39,430 nt of DNA from Accumulibacter sp. (GCA_031257115.1 JAIRPF010000155.1:1-39430), one strand, 5' to 3'; positions 21,819 to 34,860 are shown, numbered from the stretch's first letter. Notes: generated by a model from the sequence alone, not told the origin. Translations and numbers: made by a program.

Positions 21819-23453
21819 ATGACGAATACGGCCTCGCACGCATGGGCTGCCCTGGCGGCCCACCATCGGGAGTTCGGGGAAAAACACCTGCGGGATTTGT
21901 TCAGGGACGATCCGGACCGCGCGGCGTCCCTGAGCCTGTCGTTCGAAGACATCCTTTTCGACTTCTCCAAGCAGCGCCTCACTCAAGGAACGCTCGACCT
22001 CCTGGTCGGACTGGCCGAGGCGGCGTCCGTTCCGGAAGCCATCCGGCGCATGTTCGACGGCGAGCGCATCAACACGACCGAAAAACGCTCGGTCCTGCAC
22101 GTCGCCCTGCGGCGTTTCTCGGGGCCGTTTCCGGACGCGCGGACGGACGTGATGCCGGACGTGCTCGCCACGCGCGGGCGGATGGCGAAGTTCGCCGAGC
22201 AGTTGCGCGCGGGCAAGAGCCAGGGAGCGCACGGAATGGCGATCCACGACGTGGTGAACATCGGCATCGGCGGTTCGGATCTGGGGCCGAAGATGGTGAG
22301 CCAGGCCCTGCGCGCGCTGGCCCATCCGACGTTGAAGGTGCATTACGTATCGAACCTCGACGGCGCGCAGCTCGCCCCGCTCTTGCAGACGCTCGATCCG
22401 AGAACGACGCTGTTCATCGTCGTCAGCAAGACCTTCACCACGCAGGAGACCATGCTCAACGCCGAAACGGCGCGCCAATGGCTGCGGGCCAACCTGGGCG
22501 GCGAGGTCGACCTGGCCCGCCATTTCGCCGCGGTGTCCAGCCGGCCGGAGCGCGCGGCGGCGTTCGGCGTCGGGCCGGAGCGCGTGTTTCCGATCTGGGA
22601 CTGGGTCGGCGGACGCTACTCGCTGTGGTCGGCCGTCGGTCTGGCGCTGATGATCGCCATCGGCCCGCACGCCTTCGACGAGCTGCTGCGGGGCGCCGAG
22701 CGCATGGACGAGCATTTCCGCGCGACGCCGCTCGCGCGCAACCTCCCCGTGGTGATGGGGCTGATCGGTGTCTGGAACACCAATTTCCTCGGCGCGGCCA
22801 CCCACGCGGTCCTGCCGTACAACGAATCGCTCAAGTACCTGCCGTCGTTCCTGCAACAGCTCGAAATGGAGAGCAACGGCAAATCGGTCGGCAGCGCGGG
22901 CGACCCCGTGGGCAGCGCGACCTGCCCGATCGTCTGGGGCGAGCTTGGCAACAACGGTCAGCACGCCTTCTTCCAGCTCCTGCACCAGGGCGGGCGTCTG
23001 GTTCCCTGCGACTTCATCGCCTCGGTCCGTTCCGACTATCCCCTGCCGGGCCATCAGGAAGCCCTGCTGTCGAACTGTTTCGCGCAGACTTCCGCGCTCG
23101 CTTTCGGCAAGACCGCGGAGGAAGTGCGCGAGAGCATGGAAAGGGAAAACGTGGCTCCCGAAGAAATCGCCGGACTCTTGCCGCATCGCGTCTTCGCGGG
23201 CAACCAGCCGTCGTCGACCCTGCTCCTGAAAAGCCTCTCGCCGGCGACGGTGGGGGCGCTCATCGCGCTCTACGAGCACAAGGTGTTCGTCCAGGGCGCG
23301 ATCTGGGGCATCAATTCGTTCGACCAATGGGGCGTGGAACTCGGCAAGGCCATGGCCAGTCGAATTCTTCCAGCCTTCGCCGACCCGTCGCTGGCATCGG
23401 CCCTCGACGCTTCGACGCGGGCGCTGCTGGCGTATTGCCGCCGGCCGTCCTGA
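21819..23453 (+). CDS. pgi: Glucose-6-phosphate isomerase
   Basis: Interconverts glucose-6-phosphate and fructose-6-phosphate in the cytoplasm. I start it at 21819 (MTNTASHAWAAL, 544 residues, close to E. coli Pgi) with GGAG about 10 bases upstream; an ATG 10 codons earlier is possible. Motifs seen: GERINTTEKRSVLHVALR, VVNIGIGGSDLGPKM, LFIVVSKTFTTQETMLNA, WVGGRYSLWSAVGL (the PGI signature region), YNESLKYLPSFLQQLEMESNGK, and GQHAFFQLLHQG with the catalytic His. QWGVELGK with the C-terminal signature is also present. The gene is divergent from gap and is the first of three plus-strand genes leading towards ADP-glucose. Confidence 0.96.
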   Translation: MTNTASHAWAALAAHHREFGEKHLRDLFRDDPDRAASLSLSFEDILFDFSKQRLTQGTLDLLVGLAEAASVPEAIRRMFDGERINTTEKRSVLHVALRRFSGPFPDARTDVMPDVLATRGRMAKFAEQLRAGKSQGAHGMAIHDVVNIGIGGSDLGPKMVSQALRALAHPTLKVHYVSNLDGAQLAPLLQTLDPRTTLFIVVSKTFTTQETMLNAETARQWLRANLGGEVDLARHFAAVSSRPERAAAFGVGPERVFPIWDWVGGRYSLWSAVGLALMIAIGPHAFDELLRGAERMDEHFRATPLARNLPVVMGLIGVWNTNFLGAATHAVLPYNESLKYLPSFLQQLEMESNGKSVGSAGDPVGSATCPIVWGELGNNGQHAFFQLLHQGGRLVPCDFIASVRSDYPLPGHQEALLSNCFAQTSALAFGKTAEEVRESMERENVAPEEIAGLLPHRVFAGNQPSSTLLLKSLSPATVGALIALYEHKVFVQGAIWGINSFDQWGVELGKAMASRILPAFADPSLASALDASTRALLAYCRRPS

Positions 23454-23526
23454 TACGAAAACCCGTCATCGCGGAGGACGCTGAGAAAACCAGGAGGAGG
23501 AAAAACGCGCTTTGCCCACGGACTGA

Positions 23527-25233
<1,707 letters not shown>

Positions 25234-25279
25234 CGGAAAGGATTTCAATGGTTTCGTTCGGAAAAAGGAGCATGGTCAA

Positions 25280-26551
25280 ATGATGGAAAAGAGAACGTTT
25301 CAGTTGCCCGGCAGGACGATCGCGCTGGTCCTGGCGGGGGGGCGCGGAAGCCGTTTGTTTGAACTGACCGACCGCCGGGCGAAGCCCGCCGTCTATTTCG
25401 GCGGCAAGTACCGGATCGTCGACTTCGCCATGTCCAACTGCGTCAATTCGGGCATCCGGCGCATCGGCGTCGTCGTGCAATACAAATCGCACAGCCTGCT
25501 GCGCCACATCCAGCGCAGCTGGGGAACCCTGCGCGGCGAGGACAACGAGTTCGTCGACCTGCTGCCCGCCCAGCAGCGCGTGGACGAGGAATCCTGGTAT
25601 CGCGGCACGGCCGACGCGGTCTATCAGAACATCGACATCATCGAGACCTACCGCCCGTCGCCGGAATACGTGCTGATCTTGGCCGGAGACCACATATACA
25701 AGATGAATTACGCCGCGATGCTGGCCGATCACGTCGATAGCGGGGCCGAATGCACGGTCGCCTGCATCGAAGCGCCCCGGCGGGACGCCAAGGGGTTCGG
25801 CGTGATGGCGATCGACGAAGGCAACCGGATCACCGATTTCGTGGAAAAGCCCGCCGATCCGCCGACGATACCCGGAAAGCCGGACACTTCGCTATGCAGC
25901 ATGGGAATCTACATCTTCAACGCGAAATACCTTTACGGCGAACTGACGCGCGACATCACCGACCCGACGTCCAGCCACGATTTCGGCAAGGACATCATTC
26001 CGCAGGCGGTGCGCAACGGCGTCGCCTACGCCCATTCGTTCAACCGCAGTTGCGTACACGCGCCGGAAGAAGGGCCGGACAAGGAAAACTACTGGCGCGA
26101 CGCCGGAACGGTCGACGCGTACTGGGAAGCCAACATCGACCTGACCGCCACCGACCCGGCGCTCAACCTGTACGACCGCGGTTGGCCGGTCTGGACGTAC
26201 CAGCAGCAATTGCCTCCCGCCAAGTTCGTGCACAACCAGGCCGACCGGCACGGCATCGCCATCGAATCGTCGGTTTCGGGAGGGTGCATCATATCGGGGG
26301 AACTGAACCGCACGCTGCTCTTTTCCTCGTGCCGCGTCCACTCCTACTCCCGGATCAACTGGTCGGTCCTGCTGCCCGACGTGGAAGTCGGCCGGGGCGC
26401 GCGCCTCAGCCGCTGCGTCATCGACCACGGATTGAGCATTCCGCCGGGCATGGTCATCGGCGAGGACGCCGACGAGGACGCGCGCCGCTTCCGCCGTACC
26501 GCCAACGGCGTGACCCTGGTGACGCGGCAGATGCTCGAACGCCTGCGCTGA
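25280..26551 (+). CDS. glgC: Glucose-1-phosphate adenylyltransferase (ADP-glucose pyrophosphorylase)
   Basis: Makes ADP-glucose from glucose-1-phosphate and ATP, the committed step of bacterial glycogen synthesis; 423 residues, normal length. Seen: [22 protein letters not shown] near the N-terminus (nucleotide-binding loop and catalytic Arg/Lys), [53 protein letters not shown] (metal Asp), VEKPADPP, and DFGKDIIP. The C-terminal left-handed beta-helix includes [21 protein letters not shown]. The enzyme is usually activated by glycolytic intermediates such as fructose-1,6-bisphosphate, consistent with its place next to fba-pgk-gap and pgi-pgm. GGAG lies about 11 bases before the chosen ATG. No glgA or glgB is in the window. 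Confidence 0.96.
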   Translation: MMEKRTFQLPGRTIALVLAGGRGSRLFELTDRRAKPAVYFGGKYRIVDFAMSNCVNSGIRRIGVVVQYKSHSLLRHIQRSWGTLRGEDNEFVDLLPAQQRVDEESWYRGTADAVYQNIDIIETYRPSPEYVLILAGDHIYKMNYAAMLADHVDSGAECTVACIEAPRRDAKGFGVMAIDEGNRITDFVEKPADPPTIPGKPDTSLCSMGIYIFNAKYLYGELTRDITDPTSSHDFGKDIIPQAVRNGVAYAHSFNRSCVHAPEEGPDKENYWRDAGTVDAYWEANIDLTATDPALNLYDRGWPVWTYQQQLPPAKFVHNQADRHGIAIESSVSGGCIISGELNRTLLFSSCRVHSYSRINWSVLLPDVEVGRGARLSRCVIDHGLSIPPGMVIGEDADEDARRFRRTANGVTLVTRQMLERLR

Positions 26552-27640
26552 TCCGGAAACGCCCCGAACCACGGCGGCGCGGGAGCCTGGACGCCGGCGA
26601 AAAGCCGCCGCCGTCCGGTCCCCCCGCTCCCGCGCGCGGCGCGCTGAAAATAAAACATCTCCCGATAGGGAAGTGTCACGCCGAAGGCGCGGCGGAGGGA
26701 GTTCGGCGGATCATGGGTTGGGGTAAGCGAAGCGAACCCCAATACGGGCGATTGAACAAAGCGGCGCAAATGCCGGGACACGGCGAGCGGATGATATCCG
26801 CGTCCCCGTGAAATTCGCCACGCCATGATTGAAAAACACGGCAGGCACAAATGTCGGTGGGCGCTTGGCTCACCCCAACTTGTGCGTGTTTCCATCCCCC
26901 TCGTCATTCACAGAAAATTCGTCATTCCCGCGCAAGCGGGAATTCGGTTCGTGATCTCCAGTCCGAAGGGCCGCAAGCCGAAAGGAATCGGGTGGTTGGA
27001 TTTCATGCGAGGATGTTTGATGAACGGACTGGATTTTGGCGAGAGAGGGAATGGTTTTCTGTTCATTCGCGTCTGAAAACCCAACCGCCGAACTCCTTCC
27101 GTCACGCCTTCGGCGTGACACCTTCCCCAAGAGGGAGGCTTGGCTTGCGGCGCTTCGCGCCGGAAGGTACGTTTCTGGATTCCCGCGTTCGCGGGAATGA
27201 CGGGTGGGGTGGATACGGCGAAGACAAGGGGAACCGGATTCCCGCTTGTCAGGGCAATGACGGGAATTTGCGGGCGGTTGATTCAAAAACGCGCCACTAT
27301 CCCATTGCGGCGGCCGGCGGCAAGCCGCCGCCCTTGGCTTGTCGCGGGAAAACCGAGGGACTGTCCTTCCTTCTTGAATGGCTGCTCCGCGCGCGACCGG
27401 GAGCGCGCGAAGGATGCGGCATACGCGCCATGAACGGCATCGATGGCCGTTTTCAGGCATGGCGAGTCCACTTGAAATCATCGGATATGCACTATGGAAC
27501 ACCCCCGCCGTCATTGCGAGCGAAATGAAGCCATCCATGCCCTGCCCAATCCCGGTCGTTCCGGATTGCCACGACGCCGCGCGCCTCGCAATGAGGAGCG
27601 TGGGATTGCCGCCCTTTGCGGATGATCGTGAATGGAATGG
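26552..27640. repeat. Gene-free repeat region between glgC and the ABC gene
   Basis: About 1.1 kb without a credible gene. Contents: a B-type fragment (26655-26710), a D hairpin TTGGGGT...ACCCCAA (26718-26742), a second D-like half (26870-26890), an A palindrome (26921-26945) and a reversed composite B-A unit (27078-27205). A further palindromic repeat of another type lies at 27509-27594 (cgtcattgcgagcg ... cctcgcaatgagg). Short frames here are parts of these repeats. Confidence 0.7.
27509..27594. repeat. Long inverted repeat of the CATTGCGAGCG type
   Basis: The ends cgtcattgcgagcg and cctcgcaatgagg are near complements, with gaagccatcc and ggattgcca as inner partial complements. The element is about 86 bases long. 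Repeats with this arm sequence are scattered in many bacterial genomes. It is the only copy in the window. Confidence 0.6.
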
Positions 27641-29656
<2,016 letters not shown>

Positions 29657-29671
29657 TTTGGAGAGCCTGTG

Positions 29672-29845
29672 TCAACCACGGGAAGATGAATTTAACCACG
29701 ACGGCCACGGCGAGAACCAGAAAAACGTTGGCCACGGATGCACGGAGAAAGGCAAAAGCGAAAAGCCGTGACCACGACGAATATGACGGACATGACGAAA
29801 AACAAAGAAAGAACCCGTCATTCCCGCGTTCGCGGGAATGACGAT
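29672..29845 (+). repeat. C and A repeats upstream of the ABC ATPase gene
   Basis: C-type runs (29676-29715, about 29768-29805) lead into an A palindrome (29817-29843). The remaining sequence to 29960 holds another partial repeat with gaatgacggaaattcgcgg. No gene or terminator was seen in this 304-base gap, which separates the ABC gene from the GNAT gene. Confidence 0.6.
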
Positions 29846-29960
29846 AATGGGGCCTGCGAAGGTGACGGCGACGAGAGTTGCCGCTCGCGTCGGAACAGGC
29901 CGTCATTCCCTTGACGAGCAGGAATGACGGAAATTCGCGGGCGTTGGATTCAAAAACACG

Positions 29961-30530
29961 CTAAGCGCGCATGTGCCGCCGCATCAGGACGCCGGCGAAA
30001 TATACGTCGCCGATCTTGGTGTCCCGATCGAGCACGGCCACGGTTTCGAAGCCGGTTTTTTCGTAGAGGCGGAGTGCCGGCGCGTTGTCCGCGCGGACCA
30101 TGAGGTAGACGATCTCGATCACGGATTCGTCGCGTATCCGGTCGAGCGCGGCGCGCAGCACCGTTTCTCCCAGGCCGCGCCCGCGCGCGTCGCGCGCGAC
30201 GCCCATGCCGAGATCGGCGGTGTGGCGCAGCCTCGCCTGTTTTCTGGGCCGGATGACGGCATATGCCGCCGGTTTGCCGTCGACTTCCGCCGCCAGCGCC
30301 ACCGCGCCGGGAAGTTTTTCGAGCGCCGCCATGTTCTCCGCGAGACTTCGCGCGTCCGGGTATTTGTCCTCCAGGGCTTCGCTCATCGTGTCCGACGACG
30401 AGTAGACGTCGGCGAACAGCGCGTGGAGCGCCGCCGGGGAAAAGCGGCGGAAATCCTTGACCGGGGGCGGCGGGGCGCGATCCGGCGGGCGCGCGGGAAC
30501 GGCGCGCGGGAAAGATTCACGGCCCGGCAT
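29961..30530 (-). CDS. GNAT-family N-acetyltransferase
   Basis: A 189-residue acetyl-CoA-dependent acyltransferase of the GNAT superfamily. Seen: a beta strand AYAVIRPRKQ, then LGMGVARDARGRGLGETVLRAAL, with RGRGLG (residues 116-121) as the acetyl-CoA pyrophosphate-binding loop. VYLMVRADNAPALRLYEKTGFETVAVL follows, typical of motif B with its N-x-x-A-x-x-L-Y-x-x-x-G-F pattern. The first 25 residues are proline-rich and the true start may be later. Its start overlaps the stop of the DUF4126 gene by 14 bases, so the two are translated together. The acceptor (protein, amino acid or antibiotic) cannot be told from sequence. Confidence 0.85.
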   Translation of the reverse strand: MPGRESFPRAVPARPPDRAPPPPVKDFRRFSPAALHALFADVYSSSDTMSEALEDKYPDARSLAENMAALEKLPGAVALAAEVDGKPAAYAVIRPRKQARLRHTADLGMGVARDARGRGLGETVLRAALDRIRDESVIEIVYLMVRADNAPALRLYEKTGFETVAVLDRDTKIGDVYFAGVLMRRHMRA

Positions 30531-31119
30531 GTCGACGGCGTCCGGTCAGCCCGTTCCAGAGCGCGCGCGCGCCCCGGAATACGCGCGGCAGGAACCAGGC
30601 CAGGAAGAGGACGAACAGTCCCAGGAGGACGATGAACGCCACCGGGTGCGCGATGGCCGCCCACAGCCCGGAAACGGCCAGCGCGTCTTCCCCCAGGGAG
30701 ACGGCGAGGTTCGAAAAAGGCTCTGGCGAAGCGTTGATGAATGCGCGGCCGCCGGATTTCGCGGCCTGCGTGCCGGCCGTCAGCGCGCCGCCCAGCAGGC
30801 CCGCGGCCGCCATCCAGGCTGGATCGTGCTCTCCCAGGGCCAGCGCCGCGAGCAGCGCGCCGGCCGGAATCCGGATGAGCGCCTGGAGGCCGTCCCATGC
30901 CGAGTCGACGGCGGGAATTTTATCGGCCAGGAATTCGACCAGGAACAGCGCGGCCGCCAGTCCCAGAATCCACGGATTCTGGAGTATCTGCAAGGTGTCC
31001 GGAAGTTTCAGGTGGCCCAGCCGTCCCAGCAGTCCCGCCAGCAGGATCACGGCGTAGAGACGCAGGCCGCTGGCCCAGGCCAGGCCGGCGGCGAGGGTGG
31101 CGGATTGCGCCAGGTCCAC
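30517..31119 (-). CDS. DUF4126-family membrane protein
   Basis: A 200-residue inner-membrane protein with about five hydrophobic segments. Family-type features: ATLAAGLAWASGLRLYAVIL near the N-terminus, GHLKLPDTLQILQNPWIL, VEFLADKIPAVDSAWDGLQ, and IPAGALLAALALGEHDP. AAGLLGGALTAGTQAAKSGGRAFINASPEPFSNL also occurs, which I recall from DUF4126 proteins. The function is unknown. It precedes and overlaps the GNAT gene, forming a two-gene unit. A -10-like element lies about 150 bases upstream at the inverted repeat 31266-31353. Confidence 0.82.
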   Translation of the reverse strand: MDLAQSATLAAGLAWASGLRLYAVILLAGLLGRLGHLKLPDTLQILQNPWILGLAAALFLVEFLADKIPAVDSAWDGLQALIRIPAGALLAALALGEHDPAWMAAAGLLGGALTAGTQAAKSGGRAFINASPEPFSNLAVSLGEDALAVSGLWAAIAHPVAFIVLLGLFVLFLAWFLPRVFRGARALWNGLTGRRRHAGP

Positions 31120-31265
31120 GGCTCAGGGTCTCCGCGTCTTGCGTCCGGGAACGATCGTTCGCGCGATACCCATGAATGCCCGCCTCACCGATTGAAAAAA
31201 ATGTTACCGCGGCCGATCTTGATACGCCCTTTCGCCCGCGCGCGGCCAAGGATTCCACGGGCGCG

Positions 31266-31353
31266 GGGATTGTAGCCCCTTTTGGGCCGCTTTGACTCCC
31301 GCTTTTTGGCCCCCGCCCTGGCCCTTTTTTTCCGCCCCGGCGGCTACAATCCC
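31266..31353. promoter_or_regulatory. Divergent promoter region framed by a 12-bp inverted repeat
   Basis: GGGATTGTAGCC (31266-31277) and its exact complement GGCTACAATCCC (31342-31353) flank 64 bases. Each arm holds a TACAAT -10-like box pointing outwards, one towards DUF4126 on the minus strand and the other towards the M24 gene on the plus strand. No good -35 boxes are seen at 17 bases. The symmetry suggests either paired promoters or sites for one shared regulator. Confidence 0.45.
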
Positions 31354-31431
31354 GGCGCATGGACGAAACGCCGGAGGACGCGGCCAGCGCGCCGCGAACC
31401 GTTTTCATGATTAGAAAGAAAGGATCACCCA

Positions 31432-32529
31432 ATGACCATCGAAGAGGAATTCCGGATCAAACTGGAACGCTTGAGAAGCCTGATGCGGAGGAAAGAACTC
31501 GACGGCATTTTCCTCAAAAGGCAGGACGATTTCGCCTGGCTTTCCTGCGGCGGGCGGAATTACGTCGGAGCCGGCGACCTGGGCAATTGCGGCTTGCTGG
31601 TGACGGCGGACGGGCATCACGCCATCACCAACACCATAGAAGCGCCGAGGATGCTGGCGGAAGAGAACCTGGGGCAGCTCGGTTTCGCGGTGCGCGCCGG
31701 CGCATGGCACGACGCCGCCTTCGAGGCGAGGAGCCTCGAAGCGCTCGTTCCCGGAGGCCGCGTCGGGCGCGACTTCGGCGGCAACGACATCGCGGGCGAG
31801 ATCAAGGAATTGCGCCTGGAACTGACCGAGGGCGAAATCGGGCGCTATCGGGAAGCGGGAACGCTGGCGTCGCGGGTCATGGAAGAGACCGGCTGCGGCA
31901 TCCGTCCCGGCGAAACCGAATACGCCATCGCGGCCCGGATCATGCGCGGCATGGAAGAATACGGCCTGGAACTGGTTTCCTGCATGGTCGCCGCGGATGA
32001 GCGCATCGTCGGCTACCGGCATCCGCTGCCGACCGGCAAACGGGTAGAAAAGCGCGTGCAGATCGGAGGAAATTTCAAATTCAAGGGCCTGATCGTCTGC
32101 ATGACGCGCTACGTCAACTTCGCGTCGGTCTCCGATGAACTGCGCCGCCAATACCGCGCGAACCAGCGCATCGACTGTATCTACATGGCCAACTCGATAC
32201 CGGGAGAGAGCTACCAGCGACCGCTGCTCGCCGGCAAGGCCGCCTATGAAGAACTGGGATACGGCGCGGAATTCGACAAGCACCACCAAGGCGGCCCGAT
32301 CGGCTACGCCGGCCGCGACTACCGGGTCGACTTCACGGTGAAGGGAACGATACACGAGCGCCAGGCCTTCTGCTGGAACCCCTCGATCACCGGCACCAAG
32401 AGCGAGGATACCGTCATCGTCTCGGCGGCGGGCGTCGAAATGATCTCCCGCCCGATCATTTTCCCCAAAGTCGATATCGAAGCCCGCGGCGCGACGTTCA
32501 TCCGGCCGGACATCCTGGAGCTTTGCTGA
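31432..32529 (+). CDS. M24-like (creatinase/aminopeptidase-fold) protein lacking metal ligands
   Basis: A 365-residue protein with the two-domain pita-bread fold of the M24 family: a creatinase-like N-domain (1-130) and a catalytic-fold domain (about 135-365). In M24 metallopeptidases two Asp, one His and two Glu bind metals. Here the Asp positions appear replaced in IGGNFKFKGLIVCMTR (211-226). The His is retained in KHHQGGPIGY (283-292), one Glu site is replaced (FCWNPSITGTKSEDT, 313-327), and the last Glu is kept (E325). The motif WNPSITGTKSEDT is shared with a known group of M24 proteins without metal sites. It may therefore act as a creatinase-like hydrolase or a binding protein; its substrate is unknown. 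AAAGGA precedes the start. A remnant of a second copy's 3' end lies at 35.1-35.2 kb. Confidence 0.85.
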   Translation: MTIEEEFRIKLERLRSLMRRKELDGIFLKRQDDFAWLSCGGRNYVGAGDLGNCGLLVTADGHHAITNTIEAPRMLAEENLGQLGFAVRAGAWHDAAFEARSLEALVPGGRVGRDFGGNDIAGEIKELRLELTEGEIGRYREAGTLASRVMEETGCGIRPGETEYAIAARIMRGMEEYGLELVSCMVAADERIVGYRHPLPTGKRVEKRVQIGGNFKFKGLIVCMTRYVNFASVSDELRRQYRANQRIDCIYMANSIPGESYQRPLLAGKAAYEELGYGAEFDKHHQGGPIGYAGRDYRVDFTVKGTIHERQAFCWNPSITGTKSEDTVIVSAAGVEMISRPIIFPKVDIEARGATFIRPDILELC

Positions 32530-32633
32530 ACCGGAGTTCCGCCCGCGCCCGGCTGGAGCCGGCTGCGGGCGAGCGCCACGTCAATGACGGAACCGGGAAT
32601 CAAAACGCGAACGGACACGCAACGATGCCCGGA

Positions 32634-32690
32634 CGCCTGGGGTTCGTTTTACTTACCCCAATCTGCGCGGGCTACGCAACGCTTCTACAA
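32634..32690 (+). repeat. D-type repeat overlapping the end of the HEPN-motif gene
   Basis: TGGGGTTCG...TTACCCCAATCTGCGCG is followed by gctacgcaacgcttctacaaa. The last ten codons and the TAA stop of the minus-strand gene 32653-34815 lie inside this repeat. It matches 508-570 over most of its length and lies in the same orientation as the copy at 35057-35105. Confidence 0.65.
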
Positions 32691-34815
32691 AACGCTTGAA
32701 AATCCCGTTTTTGAACAAGTTTGTTCGCAGTTTAATAATCTCCTCATCCCCAATCTCCGTCGTGTGAGCGCCTTTATTTCGCACATTTTTCAGTCCCCAC
32801 AAATGCTTTACCAAACCAGTATCGAGATGCAAGCTCAAGCCTGTGTTTTCAATCTCTTGCTGCAAGTTCACTGGCAATCTCGGGTAGTCACGCAATACGG
32901 TGGTAACGCTTCCCAATGTCAAATGGGGATCTGGGTTCTGTCCATATTTTTCATGGAAATAGGACCCATAGGCCGATGAGTTCAGTAAAAACTGGTAACG
33001 ACTGGTCAATTCCAGCTCGATAGCCTTGACATAGCCCATCGCAATCTGCCCAAGATCGTTGTTTCCATACCCAAGCTCACTCGACATCGCAACCCATGAT
33101 TTCTCGGCTGCCGTCAAAGAACGCTTGGCATCAATTGAAAGAAAAAACCAATTCTCTCGTCCAATAGCCTTTTGCAGGTTCCCAACGGCCTGATGATATT
33201 TGTCGATGGCGTCTTGATCCTGTTTGACGTCTTCAGTATCTAACTGAAACTCCGACGCCCAACCCTCTAGATTCAGGGCATCCAGGCCATCGCCCAATCC
33301 ACGCTCACGGATTACCCCAAGAGCGATGCGGGCGGCGTCCCGCACGGCATTTTCGCCGAGCAGTCCGAGGCCTGATTTGAGTAATTCGGCCAGCAAACGC
33401 CAATCACTCAGCAAGCGCCCGTTACAAAGATAAGGTTGACTGAAGAGAAAAAATGCCAGGCACGCATTCGCCAATTCCCAATAGCCCTCTGATATGGCCT
33501 CACGACACACACGAAAATACCATTCACTGCGTGCTTGTCCGTACTCATCACCATCTCCATAATAATAATAATCCAATGGCTCGTCGTTATTAAATACATT
33601 ACTACTTGGTATACATGCAGGCGCCATCAAGATAGCGAGATCCATTGATAGAAACTCGTCATAGTGGCAATTGTTAATACTACTGATGTCATCACAAAGA
33701 AAATACGCTTGCTGACAATCCATTGTGAACATACCATTACCGCGCAGATCTCGAAGCCGTTCTGAAAATCGTGCCAAAACCTCTTTAACGAAATCTATGC
33801 CGAGATACTCGGTAGCGTCACTATGACGTAACGCACCCACCAAGGGAGGGAATGCTTCCACCGGCGTATCAGGTGAATTCAACATTGGATCAAGTAAATA
33901 ACGTAACGGCTCTACCGCCGGTGGATAATCACCTTCTCCAGCCGTCTCCTCATGCAGATCATCAGCAATCTGAACGATCAGCCTTGCCTTCAATGCCTTT
34001 GGCAAGTGATCGAGAAGCAGCGCGAGAGATTTCAGGGTAAATCCGGGTGGATATTTTTGAGAATCCGTCAACCGGAAATTCCCAGCGAGTAGCAGCAAGA
34101 TGCTGGAAATTTGGCGAGCTATCAACATCAAACTATCACGGCGAAACTTGGCTGACTCCGGTATTTTTGCTTGCTCGGCTTTGAACACAGCATCCAGAAA
34201 ATCCGTCGCCACGAATTGGATGAAAGAAAGAATTTCGATGCGCACTACTATTTTTTGCGGCGCTGGTTCGGGCTTGGCCGAAAAGAGAAGCCTCACAAAG
34301 CGATTGATGAATTGCGCCGAGCGTTGGATGGACGGGTAACGATCCAGCTGGTCGGCGAATGGCCACGCCGCCAAAAACATGTTATAGGCAAAACTGGCGT
34401 CCTGCATTCTGCTTTCTTTCTCGGTTGCTCTATCAGCCATCGACAAGAATGCATCTGCGGCCGCTTTTGCCAGCGCGTCGATCTCATGGGGGTGAAGCAA
34501 AGCAGATGCTGGATCGTCCCCAGAATTCGAACTGGATGTGCAGCTTGAACCAGACGCAAGCCCACTCCGAAGATCAAGACGGCTGATCCATATAGACACT
34601 TTCTCCCATGAGCTGCCCAGATCGACCTCGGCCCGATGCTTTCGCCAGCTTTCAAATATATAAAGACTGCTGAAAGGCATTTGGACGGCCTTTGTCAACA
34701 AGGCCAGAAAAGCATCCAGCGTTTTATTTCTTTCAAATTCCGTCAAGTCATCCACGATTTGCGGATGCACCAATGGCTTTACGTTTGATGTTGATCTGCT
34801 TTTCTTCATCGTCAT
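32653..34815 (-). CDS. Large protein of unknown function with a C-terminal HEPN-type motif
   Basis: A 720-residue protein I do not recognise as a whole. The start at 34815 has GAGGAA upstream. No signal peptide or membrane segment is evident, so it is likely cytoplasmic. The first 500 residues look mainly alpha-helical, with a Ser-rich stretch near 85-100 and a tyrosine/acidic patch DYYYYGDGDEYG near 420. The last 180 residues form a helical domain (AEKSWVAMSSELGYGNNDLG; YVKAIELELTSRYQFLL) ending in LKNVRNKGAHTTEIGDEEI. RNKGAH (679-684) fits the R-N-x(3)-H active-site motif of HEPN-domain RNases and related folds, found in many toxins and antiphage proteins. The gene is AT-richer than its neighbours, stands alone, and is flanked by D repeats and duplicated M24 sequence, all signs of recent transfer. 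Function as a defence or toxin gene is inference. Confidence 0.8.
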   Translation of the reverse strand: MTMKKSRSTSNVKPLVHPQIVDDLTEFERNKTLDAFLALLTKAVQMPFSSLYIFESWRKHRAEVDLGSSWEKVSIWISRLDLRSGLASGSSCTSSSNSGDDPASALLHPHEIDALAKAAADAFLSMADRATEKESRMQDASFAYNMFLAAWPFADQLDRYPSIQRSAQFINRFVRLLFSAKPEPAPQKIVVRIEILSFIQFVATDFLDAVFKAEQAKIPESAKFRRDSLMLIARQISSILLLLAGNFRLTDSQKYPPGFTLKSLALLLDHLPKALKARLIVQIADDLHEETAGEGDYPPAVEPLRYLLDPMLNSPDTPVEAFPPLVGALRHSDATEYLGIDFVKEVLARFSERLRDLRGNGMFTMDCQQAYFLCDDISSINNCHYDEFLSMDLAILMAPACIPSSNVFNNDEPLDYYYYGDGDEYGQARSEWYFRVCREAISEGYWELANACLAFFLFSQPYLCNGRLLSDWRLLAELLKSGLGLLGENAVRDAARIALGVIRERGLGDGLDALNLEGWASEFQLDTEDVKQDQDAIDKYHQAVGNLQKAIGRENWFFLSIDAKRSLTAAEKSWVAMSSELGYGNNDLGQIAMGYVKAIELELTSRYQFLLNSSAYGSYFHEKYGQNPDPHLTLGSVTTVLRDYPRLPVNLQQEIENTGLSLHLDTGLVKHLWGLKNVRNKGAHTTEIGDEEIIKLRTNLFKNGIFKRFVEALRSPRRLG

Positions 34816-34824
34816 TCCTCTCGT

Positions 34825-34860
34825 TCACGAAACACGGATTCCATAAGAGGTCAGAGACAT
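34825..34860 (-). CDS. Possible 11-codon leader peptide
   Basis: ATG at 34860 is preceded by a strong Shine-Dalgarno (AAGGAGAAAACCAA) and reads MSLTSYGIRVS, stopping at 34825-34827, nine bases before the large gene's start at 34815. It could be a regulatory leader or the remains of a gene that was mostly deleted. Its only support is the ribosome-binding site and position. Confidence 0.3.
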   Translation of the reverse strand: MSLTSYGIRVS

